DNA of 43,421 nt from Anaerolineae bacterium (lineage in GTDB: Bacteria; Chloroflexota; Anaerolineae; Aggregatilineales; Aggregatilineaceae), in contig JAFGHR010000096.1 of assembly GCA_016930015.1 (NCBI GenBank), positions 1 to 43,421 of the forward strand. The letters are read 5' to 3'. Positions 17,501 through 24,460 of the stretch are shown piece after piece. Under the pieces are notes generated by a model. The model worked only from the letters and a program-made list of their open reading frames with translations. It searched no databases and had not been told where the DNA came from. Numbering within the stretch: the first letter of the stretch is position 1; the number at the start of each line of letters is the position of its first letter. Both the position numbers and the translations under genes were made by a program.

Positions 17501-17597
17501 GATGGGCCTGTGTGTCATGATCGCGCTGGTGGCGGCGATCGTCACGGCCTGGGGCGCGTCCGGCGAAAAACCGCTGAACGTGCTGCGCTACGAATAG
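14586..17597 (+). CDS. FtsX-like/MacB-type ABC permease, duplicated
   Basis: A 1003-residue permease with two FtsX units. Residues about 1-40 hold the first helix (RTLFALLCIAAGVASIVSL), followed by a large acidic extracytoplasmic domain. Three helices around residues 313-440 then include the stretch GGIGIVNTMLVVVSRRTTEV with TVAVLKTIG-like continuation. Further helices at about 460-600 lead to a second extracytoplasmic domain (about 635-865) and a final three-helix FtsX core near 875-1000, marked by STLERRREIAIMKSIGLQRE. The whole resembles the permeases of lipoprotein, antimicrobial-peptide or macrolide exporters. The substrate is unknown. The ATG at 14586 lies 10 bases after the ATPase gene. 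Confidence 0.92.
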   Translation: MIEKLRFYTRHSLNDLRVNGRRTLFALLCIAAGVASIVSLQTLGLMIEDALTGSLQEINRGDIRVSTANFYDDEEEGSRSDDQEVLRGQAAGVLGKGKVYGDTYITIEPVPGLDQPSGLEQIQDWFERNYDGEVTLTYRQPLNSVDAGQALSAPEKDTNKTFIQPYFIEGAQYPFYGERYTEDGELLSEVLTGPNDIVISRNLADEMDVEVGDILRLSGASEDFTITGIVETDEESGYENILGALLGYYYIDVSAVGLFDSIDPGAETIYVKLEGNPDIDEVDALGEALERRFSYLNTTTTADLEEMNSQVSDAINKLVIVMGLISLLIGGIGIVNTMLVVVSRRTTEVAVLKTIGLEGDQVTVLFLVEAILMGVFGSLIGIVLGWIAAYVIKGGAESFLAQSLTFRITPLPAITGLIVGVIVTAIFGFLPTLAAGQVRPNLVLRPSDTVIPKAGRARSFVALLFVMLSLSLVTQVLTRDLLSGSVLRNSAMGAGAFLGLLMALTMIAGGLFARWARRNLFTRILRWGLFLALIPAAGAVYGYAVPALLILFGAFITVGVLYVVLWVLIWLVGRFFPSWRLVDLRIALRSMLAAKGRNASTLMALVIGVFTLSLITMLTTAITNRFEELLVDEVGGNVVVFASGMFSTLDEVEQRLSETEGVNSYSMMGTYELELVEAYDKSAERTLSYSVLESRVRNADNEYVDPDALEWRLGSADARDVTSNLPDVTFYKGRQLNESDTGPWNPDEGVYPPIVISADEAIVATELDIGDLLTFKITGSGRGDYGKVPPQVTFEIVGMVDRRGPQVSINFGSANYAPRSGFPEGELPDQISAIVDVDEDQIGALRRSLSKIPGVFVLETRLLNDLLNSVIEQFTSFPILVAALALVVGGIVIANSVALSTLERRREIAIMKSIGLQRERVLGMLLLEYGVMGCIGGLIGVGLGGLGLLFLLIQAFGGELGRSIPYMTALTLMGLCVMIALVAAIVTAWGASGEKPLNVLRYE

Positions 17598-17633
17598 CGC
17601 CCGCACGTGATCGTAACATGCGTAAAAAATTCG

Positions 17634-17666
17634 CAGGCTGCCCACTCTGGCAGCCTGTGTTTTTCA
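17634..17666 (+). terminator. Rho-independent terminator after the ABC permease
   Basis: A 9-bp stem CAGGCTGCC (17634-17642) / GGCAGCCTG (17649-17657) with a 6-base loop, then TGTTTTTC. It closes the ABC exporter operon 37 bases after its stop. Confidence 0.85.
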
Positions 17667-17711
17667 CCGGTCGGGGAGCTGGTATACACCACGTGACGTC
17701 CGATATGGCGC

Positions 17712-17950
17712 TGTGGCCAAACCAGGGCTATCGCTTCAAAATCGAAAAACGCCCCTCCCCTCCGGGCTAACGCCCGGTTTCCCCTCCCCAGCCGAGCTAA
17801 AGAGGGGAAAAAACAGCCGGTGGCGGGCGCATGTGCAGCGAACGTACGTTGTCAAGTCCCCCGTCCAGCTTGGCTGGACGGGGGATTAGGGGGAAGGCGT
17901 TGTACAAAACCACAGTCATCCATTTGAAGCGATTACCTTGTGGCCAAACC
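17712..17950. mobile_element. MITE-like element with 12-bp flanking direct repeats
   Basis: Two identical copies of TGTGGCCAAACC (17712-17723 and 17939-17950) flank a 215-base segment. Just inside them are inverted ends: AGG then ATCGCTTCAAA on the left (17724-17740), and TTTGAAGCGAT then ACCT on the right (17923-17938). These share 11 contiguous complementary bases and the terminal AGG. Inside are three hairpins: CCGGGC/GCCCGG (17762-17777), TTTCCCCTC/GAGGGGAAA (17778-17810) and a 12-bp stem CCCCCGTCCAGC/GCTGGACGGGGG (17858-17884). No ORF of note is present. The layout fits a non-autonomous transposon with target duplication, or an intergenic REP-like repeat. Confidence 0.55.
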
Positions 17951-17982
17951 GGATTATCTTTTCTGTGGGTGCCAAGCTGATT

Positions 17983-17988
17983 TATAAT
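17983..17988 (+). promoter_or_regulatory. Possible -10 box for adenine deaminase
   Basis: A perfect TATAAT lies 61 bases before the ade ATG, just outside the MITE-like element. No good -35 is found at the right distance (TTTCTG is the nearest), so a helper protein or weak activity is possible. No purine-riboswitch core was recognised in this leader. Confidence 0.4.
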
Positions 17989-18049
17989 AAAGTTATTATC
18001 GGCCCGGTGTGTTTGTGGAATTCCTGACATGGCCTGTAAGGAGGCGTGT

Positions 18050-19762
18050 ATGAAGCTGTCAGAACGTATTGCGGCAGCGCGAGGTGATGAACGTGCCGAT
18101 TTACTGCTGACAAATTTACAATTGGTCAATGTATTTACAGGCGACATAATCCCGACCGAGATCGCGATCAAAAGTTCGCGCGTGGTCGGGGTGGGTGAGG
18201 GTTACGAGGCCCACAAGACACTTGATTTAGGCGGGCGCTTTGTGGCGCCCGGTTTGATCGATGCGCACGTTCATATCGAAAGCAGCATGTGCACGCCGCC
18301 GGAGTTTAGCCGGGCGGTGCTGATCCACGGCGTTACGAGTGTGGTCATCGACCCGCACGAGATCGCTAATGTGCTGGGTATGGACGGGATTCACTTCATG
18401 CTGGAATCAGCCGAGCACGGCATTTTGAGCATCTATATGATGGCGTCGAGCTGCGTACCGGCTACACACATGGAAACATCGGGCGCCCAGCTTGAGGCCG
18501 TGAATCTCCAAATGCTGCGCAGCAATCCCTGGGTGTTGGGCCTGGCCGAGATGATGAATTACCCCGGCGTCATCAACGGCGATGCGGGCGTTTTGAACAA
18601 ACTCGACGCGTTCCGAAACGACGTGTTGGACGGACACTGTCCCGGCCTGGTTGGTAAGGGGCTGAATGCGTATATCGCCGCCGGGATTCGCAGTGATCAC
18701 GAGTGCACGACGGTCGAGGAAGCCCGCGAAAAGTTACAAAAAGGCATGGTGATCTTCATCCGCGAGGCGACCAACGCCAAAAACTTACGCCCGCTGCTGC
18801 CGCTCATCACGCCCGAAAACAACCGCCGTATTTGCTGGTGCACCGACGATCGCCAGCCCGCCGATCTGCTGGACGAGGGATCGATCGATCATATGATCCG
18901 GGTCGCCATCAGCGAGGGCGGCATAAACCCGGTCACCGCGATCCGGATGGGGACGCTCAACCCGGCTGAATACTTCGGCCTGTACGACCGGGGCGCCATC
19001 GGGCCGGGCCGCCGCGCGGATTTGTTCGTTTTCTCCGATCTGAACGCACCCCGCGCCGAATTGGTATTCCGGGGAGGGCAGCTTGTCGCTCGTGACGGTG
19101 AGCTGACCGCGCCGCTTCAGCCGCCCGTATCAAACACGCTGCGGCACTCGATGAATATCCGGTGGGATGCGGTTGATTTTGCGATTCCGGCAGCCGGTGA
19201 GCGCATACGCGTGATCGGCGGTATTCCCAACCAGCTTGTCACCAGGCACCTGATCGAAGCTGCACGCATCGAAAACGGCTGCGCTGTGGCGGACATCGAG
19301 CGTGATATCCTGAAGATGGCGGTGATCGAGCGCCACCGGGCATCCGGCAACATGGGCAAAGGGTTTATTCATGGCATCGGCCTGAAACGTGGCGCTATCG
19401 CCGGTACGGTTGCCCACGATCATCACAATCTGGTCGTGATCGGTGCCGACGATGTCAGTATGTTAACCGCGGCGCGTGCGGTTGAACAGATGGGCGGCGG
19501 ACTGGTCGCTGTGTTGGGTGATCGGGTGCTGGCCCAACTGCCGCTTCCCGTCGCCGGGCTGATGAGCCAGTGGCCGATTGCCGAAGTACGCGCCGGGCTG
19601 GATAGTTTACTGGACATGGCCGGGCATAAGTTAGGCTCGCACCTTCACGATCCATTTATGGCCATGAGCTTCATGGCATTGGAGGTGATTCCCAGTCTCA
19701 AACTCACAGATGTAGGACTCGTGGACGTGGATCAATTCGTGGTGGTTGATCTGTTTGTGTAA
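18050..19762 (+). CDS. ade: Adenine deaminase
   Basis: The 570-residue amidohydrolase converts adenine to hypoxanthine and ammonia. Visible hallmarks are the metal-binding VAPGLIDAHVHIESSM (HxH), the family-specific AEMMNYPGVI, an SDHECTTVEEA segment, WCTDDRQPADL with the catalytic Asp, and the adenine-deaminase C-terminal domain with GRVAHDHHN-like GTVAHDHHNLVVIG. The ATG at 18050 is chosen because AAGGAGG (18038-18044) sits 5 bases upstream; the ATG at 18029 has none. The gene precedes a nucleoside uptake system, and xpt and guaA follow further downstream, so it probably feeds imported adenine into the guanine/hypoxanthine pool. Confidence 0.95.
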   Translation: MKLSERIAAARGDERADLLLTNLQLVNVFTGDIIPTEIAIKSSRVVGVGEGYEAHKTLDLGGRFVAPGLIDAHVHIESSMCTPPEFSRAVLIHGVTSVVIDPHEIANVLGMDGIHFMLESAEHGILSIYMMASSCVPATHMETSGAQLEAVNLQMLRSNPWVLGLAEMMNYPGVINGDAGVLNKLDAFRNDVLDGHCPGLVGKGLNAYIAAGIRSDHECTTVEEAREKLQKGMVIFIREATNAKNLRPLLPLITPENNRRICWCTDDRQPADLLDEGSIDHMIRVAISEGGINPVTAIRMGTLNPAEYFGLYDRGAIGPGRRADLFVFSDLNAPRAELVFRGGQLVARDGELTAPLQPPVSNTLRHSMNIRWDAVDFAIPAAGERIRVIGGIPNQLVTRHLIEAARIENGCAVADIERDILKMAVIERHRASGNMGKGFIHGIGLKRGAIAGTVAHDHHNLVVIGADDVSMLTAARAVEQMGGGLVAVLGDRVLAQLPLPVAGLMSQWPIAEVRAGLDSLLDMAGHKLGSHLHDPFMAMSFMALEVIPSLKLTDVGLVDVDQFVVVDLFV

Positions 19763-19813
19763 TTTCGCGAGTGTTCGGTATTGTGCACGATAGTTTTTGT
19801 GTTATTTGCACGC

Positions 19814-19841
19814 TTGCTTTTGAGCGAATTTAGCCTACACT
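19814..19841 (+). promoter_or_regulatory. Predicted promoter of the BMP lipoprotein gene
   Basis: TTGCTT (19814-19819), a 16-base spacer and TACACT (19836-19841), 69 bases before the ATG at 19911. It lies in the 148-base gap after ade and suggests that the binding protein has its own transcription start. Confidence 0.5.
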
Positions 19842-19910
19842 AAATAGGTAAACGGTCATATCCGTTTGATCACTATACGACATCCTGTCTCTCTCGAGGA
19901 GGGGAAAAGT

Positions 19911-21353
19911 ATGTTTAAGAAAAGAACGTTGATCGGATTGGTCTTGATCCTGGCTCTCGTTCTCGTGCTGGCGCTGGCTGCCTGCGGCGGTGACGATGAT
20001 GACGAGGATAAGACCCCTACACCAGAGGCGGCGGCTGAAGAAGAAGCAGCGGCTGAAGAAGAAGCCGTAACCGAAGAGGCGGCGGCTGAAGAAGAAGCCG
20101 AAGCTGAAGAAGAAGTGGCCGCCGAAGAAGAAGCGGCTGAAGAAGAAGCTGAAGTGGCCGAAGGCGAAGCCGAAGAAGAAGTGGCCGCCGAAGAAGGGTT
20201 GACGTTTGGCGTGGTGCTGGTCGGGCCAAAAGATGACCACGGCTGGAGCCAGGCGCACTATGACGCCGGTTTGTATGTCGAAGAAAACCTGCCCGGCAGC
20301 AAAATGATCGCGCTCGAAAGTATGAACTCTGCGGACCGTCCCGAAACCACGCTGGAACAGGTGGCCGAGGACATGGTAAGCCAGGGCGCCAAGGTGATCA
20401 TTACAACATCGGCAGACTTTGAAGTGGATACTGCCGTGGTTGCCGCACTCTATCCCGACGTGACGTTCATTCACATTTCCGGTGATGATGTCTATTGGGG
20501 CATTGCGCCGGCGAATGTCGGCAACATCATGGGCCAGATGGAATACGGCAAGATGATCGCCGGGTGTGCGGCAGCGCTCAAGACCGAAACCGGCTCCATC
20601 GGTTACGTTGGCCCGTTGATCGATCCCGAAACAACCCGCCTGGTGAACTCGGTTTACCTGGGTGCGCGTTACTGCTATGAAACCTACCGCGAAATGGACC
20701 CGGCTGAACTCAAGTTCACCGTGACCTGGATCGGTTTCTGGTTCAACATCCCCGGTGTGACGCTTGACCCGACCGAGGTGTCAAACGCGATGCTGGACGA
20801 TGGCGCGGACGTGCTGATTTCCGGTATCGACACCACCGAGGCGATCGTGGTCGCCAGCCAACGCGCGGCTGAGGGTGAAGCCGTGTGGGCGATCCCCTAT
20901 GATTACAAGGGCGCATGTGAAGAAGCGCAGGATATCTGCCTGGGTGTACCCTACTTCAACTGGGGTCCGGCCTATCTAGGCGCGCTCCAGGCTATCCAGG
21001 ATGGCACCTGGAAACCGGCATGGGACTGGAACCCGCCTGACTGGGATGACATCAACAACCCCGAAACGACCGCTGTCGGTTACATTTACGGCGACGGTCT
21101 GACCGACGAAAACAAAACAACCCTGGACGAGTTTATCGCGGCGTTGGCGGCTGGTGCCAAGGGTGAAGAAGGCGGTCTGAACCTGTTTGTCGGCCCGCTG
21201 AACTTCCAGGACGGCTCGGTCTTCCTTGAGGACGGCCAGGTCGCGACTCCGGCTGAAATCTGGTTCATGGCGAACAACGTTGAAGGCGCCGAGGACCCAG
21301 AAACCGTGAATCCACCGCAGTTGCTCGAAGGTGTTGAAGGTGCCAGCGAGTAA
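19911..21353 (+). CDS. BMP-family nucleoside-binding lipoprotein (ABC substrate-binding)
   Basis: A 480-residue lipoprotein. A signal peptide ends in the lipobox LAAC with the lipidated Cys at residue 25. After DDDDED comes a highly unusual Glu/Ala linker (residues 39-95) made of AAEEE-type units, then a BMP/PnrA domain (about 97-480). This starts LTFGVVLVGPKDDHGWSQAH, the family pattern with the aromatic/His substrate contact, and contains FIHISGD and DGADVLISGIDTTEA. BMP proteins bind purine nucleosides. The ATG at 19911 follows GAGGAGGGG. The open frame extends to 19866 but without a ribosome site. The ATPase and two permeases for the same importer follow. Confidence 0.93.
   Translation: MFKKRTLIGLVLILALVLVLALAACGGDDDDEDKTPTPEAAAEEEAAAEEEAVTEEAAAEEEAEAEEEVAAEEEAAEEEAEVAEGEAEEEVAAEEGLTFGVVLVGPKDDHGWSQAHYDAGLYVEENLPGSKMIALESMNSADRPETTLEQVAEDMVSQGAKVIITTSADFEVDTAVVAALYPDVTFIHISGDDVYWGIAPANVGNIMGQMEYGKMIAGCAAALKTETGSIGYVGPLIDPETTRLVNSVYLGARYCYETYREMDPAELKFTVTWIGFWFNIPGVTLDPTEVSNAMLDDGADVLISGIDTTEAIVVASQRAAEGEAVWAIPYDYKGACEEAQDICLGVPYFNWGPAYLGALQAIQDGTWKPAWDWNPPDWDDINNPETTAVGYIYGDGLTDENKTTLDEFIAALAAGAKGEEGGLNLFVGPLNFQDGSVFLEDGQVATPAEIWFMANNVEGAEDPETVNPPQLLEGVEGASE
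20025..20195 (+). repeat. Degenerate Glu/Ala-coding tandem repeat in the BMP gene
   Basis: About 170 bases of imperfect GAAGAAG-rich repeats (GAA, GCG/GCT, GCC codons) code for residues 39-95 of the lipoprotein, 57 residues that are almost all Glu, Ala and Val. The unit is irregular, usually GCGGCTGAAGAAGAA-like. It forms a long, strongly negative spacer between the lipid anchor and the binding domain. Confidence 0.85.
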
Positions 21354-21386
21354 TCAGGGTTCGTGGTAAACTAGGTGCATGGGATT

Positions 21387-21422
21387 GGGGAGAGGGGCTT
21401 GCCTCTCTCCTCATGTTTTTTT
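21387..21422 (+). terminator. Rho-independent terminator after the BMP gene
   Basis: GGGGAGAGG (21387-21395) pairs with CCTCTCTCC (21402-21410), one G-T pair, 6-base loop, followed after TCATG by seven T. It separates the abundant binding protein from the transporter genes. Confidence 0.8.
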
Positions 21423-21431
21423 GGTATTTTG

Positions 21432-21440
21432 TGGTATAAC
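21432..21440 (+). promoter_or_regulatory. Extended -10 promoter for the transporter genes
   Basis: TGGTATAAC, an extended -10 (TG-n-TATAAC), lies just after the terminator and 39 bases before the ATPase ATG. No clear -35 is seen, as is usual for extended -10 promoters. Confidence 0.5.
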
Positions 21441-21479
21441 AGCGTCTTTATAGATTATTGATGGACCGAAAAAACCCGA

Positions 21480-22943
21480 ATGCATGTTGAACTAAACCAT
21501 ATTTCCAAAACATTTGGCCGCGTGCGTGCTAACCAGGATATCACGCTGGGGTTCGAGGGTGGGCGCATTTACGCTATCCTCGGTGAGAACGGCGCGGGCA
21601 AAAGCACGCTGATGAAAATTATGTCGGGTTACCAGGCGGCTGACAGCGGCGAGGTCGTCGTTGACGGCGCGGCGGTCGATCTGCATGCCCCCACCGACGC
21701 GATCGAACACGGCATCGGCATGCTCTACCAGGACCCGCTGGATTTTCCGCCGTTTACCGTGCTGGAAAATTTCATCGCCGGGCGTCCGGGCGGCTTTTTC
21801 CTTGAACGCCATACGGCGCGCCAGCACCTTAACGCCTTGATCGAGCGTTTCGATTTTGATCTCGACCCGGATGCTTACGTTGATATGCTCACCATTGGCG
21901 AACGACAGCAGTTTGAAATTTTGCGGCTGCTGTCGTTGAATGTGCGCGTGTTGATCCTCGACGAGCCGACAACCGGCATTTCGGCGGGGCAAAAAACGGC
22001 GCTGTTTAATGTGCTCAAATCGCTGGCGCGTGACGAAGGCATGACGATTATCCTGGTGTCGCACAAGCTGGAAGATGTGATCGAATTGTGCGACGAAGCG
22101 TATGTGCTGCGCCGGGGGCGGTATGTGGGACACAAAAATGTGCCGTGCCCCATGTCCGAACTGGTCGAGCTGATGTTTGGCCGCGTGGTCGCCCGCCAGG
22201 AGCGCCCGCCTGTATCGGTTGGCGAGCCGGTGCTGGTGGTGGGTGGTGTGTCGGTAGAAAGCCGCCGCCTGACGGTTGATCATGTCTCGCTGGAAGTCCA
22301 CGCTGGCGAAGTGATCGGCCTGGCCGGGCTGGACGGCAGCGGGCAGGGCGAATTGGTGCGAGCCTGCACCGGCCTGTTGCGCCCGACTGCCGGTTCGATC
22401 CGCATCAACGGGCAGGAAATGACCGGGCGACCGTATCCCCAGTTTGCGCAAAGCGGCGTGGCGTTTTTGCCTGCCGGGCGCCTGGAGGAAGGTTTGATCG
22501 GCAGTATGACGCTGACACAGCATTTTGCGCTTACCCTGCCGACCAATCGCCCCTGGGTGAACTGGTTCCGCGCCCACCGTGTGACGACTGAGCGTGTCCA
22601 GCATTTTAACGTCAAGGGATATCCCGGCAGCCCGGTTCAAACCCTGTCCGGCGGCAACCAACAGCGCTTTGCGCTGGCGCTGCTGCCCGATAACCTGCGG
22701 CTGCTGCTGCTCGAAAATCCGACGCGCGGCCTGGACGTGGAGAGCGCGTTATACATCTGGGAACAACTGCTGCGCCGCCGCGAAGACGGCACGGCGATTG
22801 TGTTTATCTCGCCGGAGTTGGATGAAATCGTGGCGTACAGCGATCGTATTCTGGTGTTTTTTGGCGGGCACACCACGCTGGTTGATGACCCGGCGGACAT
22901 GACCGCTAACCGCCTGGGTGAATTGATCGGAGGCCGGATGTGA
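21480..22943 (+). CDS. Nucleoside ABC transporter ATPase, two fused ATP-binding domains
   Basis: A 487-residue double ABC protein of the RbsA/NupA type. The first domain has Walker A GENGAGKST, a degenerate signature LTIGERQQFEIL and an intact Walker B LILDEPTTGIS. The second has a degenerate P-loop (GLDGSGQGEL, no Lys), an intact signature LSGGNQQRFAL and an altered Walker B, LLLLENPTRGLD. Such asymmetry is usual in this family, where only one site hydrolyses ATP. The ATG at 21480 lacks a clear Shine-Dalgarno sequence. The stop overlaps the GTG of permease 1 by 4 bases (GTGA), so translation is coupled. It powers uptake of nucleosides delivered by the BMP lipoprotein. Confidence 0.94.
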   Translation: MHVELNHISKTFGRVRANQDITLGFEGGRIYAILGENGAGKSTLMKIMSGYQAADSGEVVVDGAAVDLHAPTDAIEHGIGMLYQDPLDFPPFTVLENFIAGRPGGFFLERHTARQHLNALIERFDFDLDPDAYVDMLTIGERQQFEILRLLSLNVRVLILDEPTTGISAGQKTALFNVLKSLARDEGMTIILVSHKLEDVIELCDEAYVLRRGRYVGHKNVPCPMSELVELMFGRVVARQERPPVSVGEPVLVVGGVSVESRRLTVDHVSLEVHAGEVIGLAGLDGSGQGELVRACTGLLRPTAGSIRINGQEMTGRPYPQFAQSGVAFLPAGRLEEGLIGSMTLTQHFALTLPTNRPWVNWFRAHRVTTERVQHFNVKGYPGSPVQTLSGGNQQRFALALLPDNLRLLLLENPTRGLDVESALYIWEQLLRRREDGTAIVFISPELDEIVAYSDRILVFFGGHTTLVDDPADMTANRLGELIGGRM

Positions 22944-24160
22944 CCACGCCAGCTAACACAACACAGCGCCCCGCGTCACAGTCTGCGCCGCCTGGGGGGT
23001 TGTCACGCTCGATGATCTGGCGCTGGGTGCTGGATATGCTGCCCGCCATGCTCACGCCGTTTTTGGGTATTCTGGCCGCGCTGGTGATCATTGTCCTGAT
23101 CCTGGAATGGCAGGGCGCCGATCCGCAGGTGGCCTGGGATTACCTGTATGAAGGCACGCTCGAAGACAACATCCGGCGGGCCGATCTGGTCGCGTATTGG
23201 ATGCCGCTGGCGGTTACGTCGCTGGGCCTGGTGCTGACCTACACCGCCGGGCTGTGGAATATCGGCGTCGAGGGCCAGTTGATTATGGGCGCCATCGGCG
23301 CGACCTGGGCCGTGCGCCTGTTCGCCGAGAGTGATTCGCCGCCGCTGGGCCTGGACCTGGGCCGGGATGGTGTCCTGGTCATGTGTTTTGTGTTCGCCGC
23401 GCTGACTGCTGCATTCTGGGCGCTGATCGCCGCTGTGCTCAAAACCAGGGGTGGCGTCAACGAGATTTTTGGTGGTGTGGCGCTTAACTTTATCGCCCAG
23501 ACCTTTAACATGTACCTGGTATCGAACGGCGGTCCCTGGCAGCCAACCGGCAGCCGGGCTACCGAAACGGCACGTTTTCCTGAAAATGCGCGTTTGCCCA
23601 CGTTTCAGGATTACCGCCGCCTGAGCCCGACTACGATCTATGTGACCGTGGGGGTGTTCGTGGTCGTCGTACTGATCATGTACGTCTCCAAGTGGGGCCT
23701 TCAACTGCGTGCGATGGGCAAAAACCAGCATTCGGCGTTTTTGCTGGGCGTGCGCACCGAGCGTAACGTGGTTCTGTCGATGGCGCTGTGCGGCGCGATG
23801 GCCGGGTTGGGCGGCGCGTATCGTGTGCTGGCCCCGGATGTGTCCAAGCTGACGGCGGCACCCTCCGGCGGTATTGGCTTTCTGGCGATCCTGGTGGTGC
23901 TGCTGGCGTCGATGTCGGCGGTCCTGATACCGTTTGTGTCGTTTGTGTTCGCCGTCCTGTCGAAGGGCGGGCAGCGCATCGAGAGCGGTTTTCAGTGGGA
24001 TTATGATATCGTGCTGGACCGGTCGCTGGTGCGCGTGTTGCAAAGCACGGTTGTGTTGATGGTGGTGCTCGCGTTTGGCGCCCGGAACCGTTTTTTCCCG
24101 CCGCGCAGCGCACAGCCGCCGGTTGACGACGACACAAACGGCGACACAAACGACGGATAA
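22940..24160 (+). CDS. Nucleoside ABC transporter permease 1
   Basis: A 406-residue BPD_transp_2-family permease. Hydrophobic segments cover most of residues 38-370, starting DMLPAMLTPFLGILAALVII. The conserved family stretch is YTAGLWNIGVEGQLIMGAIG (residues around 95-115), followed by GGVNEIFGGVALNFIA. It matches the larger of the two permeases (YufP/NupB-like) of BMP-dependent nucleoside importers. The start is GTG at 22940, overlapping the ATPase stop. The C-terminus is hydrophilic and repeats Asp-Thr-Asn-Gly. It would pair with permease 2 in the membrane. Confidence 0.93.
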   Translation: MTTPANTTQRPASQSAPPGGLSRSMIWRWVLDMLPAMLTPFLGILAALVIIVLILEWQGADPQVAWDYLYEGTLEDNIRRADLVAYWMPLAVTSLGLVLTYTAGLWNIGVEGQLIMGAIGATWAVRLFAESDSPPLGLDLGRDGVLVMCFVFAALTAAFWALIAAVLKTRGGVNEIFGGVALNFIAQTFNMYLVSNGGPWQPTGSRATETARFPENARLPTFQDYRRLSPTTIYVTVGVFVVVVLIMYVSKWGLQLRAMGKNQHSAFLLGVRTERNVVLSMALCGAMAGLGGAYRVLAPDVSKLTAAPSGGIGFLAILVVLLASMSAVLIPFVSFVFAVLSKGGQRIESGFQWDYDIVLDRSLVRVLQSTVVLMVVLAFGARNRFFPPRSAQPPVDDDTNGDTNDG

Positions 24161-24171
24161 GTAATCGTGAT

Positions 24172-24411
24172 ATGCTGCACCAGTGGGAATATCTGACAAC
24201 GTATCTATCCGGCTTGCTGGATTTTCCGGATTCGGTAGACGAGGCGGAAGCGCTGGCCTGGGCCAGTAAATCCATCACCCAGCAGTTAAACGAATACGCC
24301 CGGCTGGGCTGGGAAGTGATCGATATACGCTGGATTACGAACATGGAACTCATGATCACGTTCAAACGGGCGGTGCAGGCGGACGCGGCAGACGACGCCG
24401 GGCCGTTTTAA
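24172..24411 (+). CDS. Small DUF4177-like protein between the permease genes
   Basis: A 79-residue soluble protein. Its WEYLTTYL start, LNEYARLGWEVIDIRW core and FKR end follow the DUF4177-type pattern (aromatic strand, then LN-x-x-x-x-x-GWE). No signal or membrane segment is seen. It lies 11 bases after permease 1 and 49 bases before permease 2, in the same direction, so it is expected to be on their transcript. ATG 24172 has a weak GGATAAG upstream. The family has no known function; a regulatory or accessory role for the importer is only a guess from position. Confidence 0.75.
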   Translation: MLHQWEYLTTYLSGLLDFPDSVDEAEALAWASKSITQQLNEYARLGWEVIDIRWITNMELMITFKRAVQADAADDAGPF

Positions 24412-24460
24412 TAAACCCGCTGGCTGACAGAAAGCAACCATTCAGGATGAATGCATTATC

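Noticed and set aside
17951..18049. Purine riboswitch before ade (and likewise before xpt, 26318-26458)
   Set aside because: Neither leader shows the conserved purine-aptamer core or the expected three-helix junction.
20025..20195. Short repeats that could suggest a CRISPR array
   Set aside because: The repeats are in frame, lack spacers and code for Glu/Ala in the BMP lipoprotein.
21492..24199. Long antisense frames (389 and 398 codons) opposite the nucleoside ABC ATPase and permease 1
   Set aside because: They lie opposite strongly conserved genes, have Arg/His/Gln-rich composition and no recognisable domain; such frames are common in high-GC DNA.
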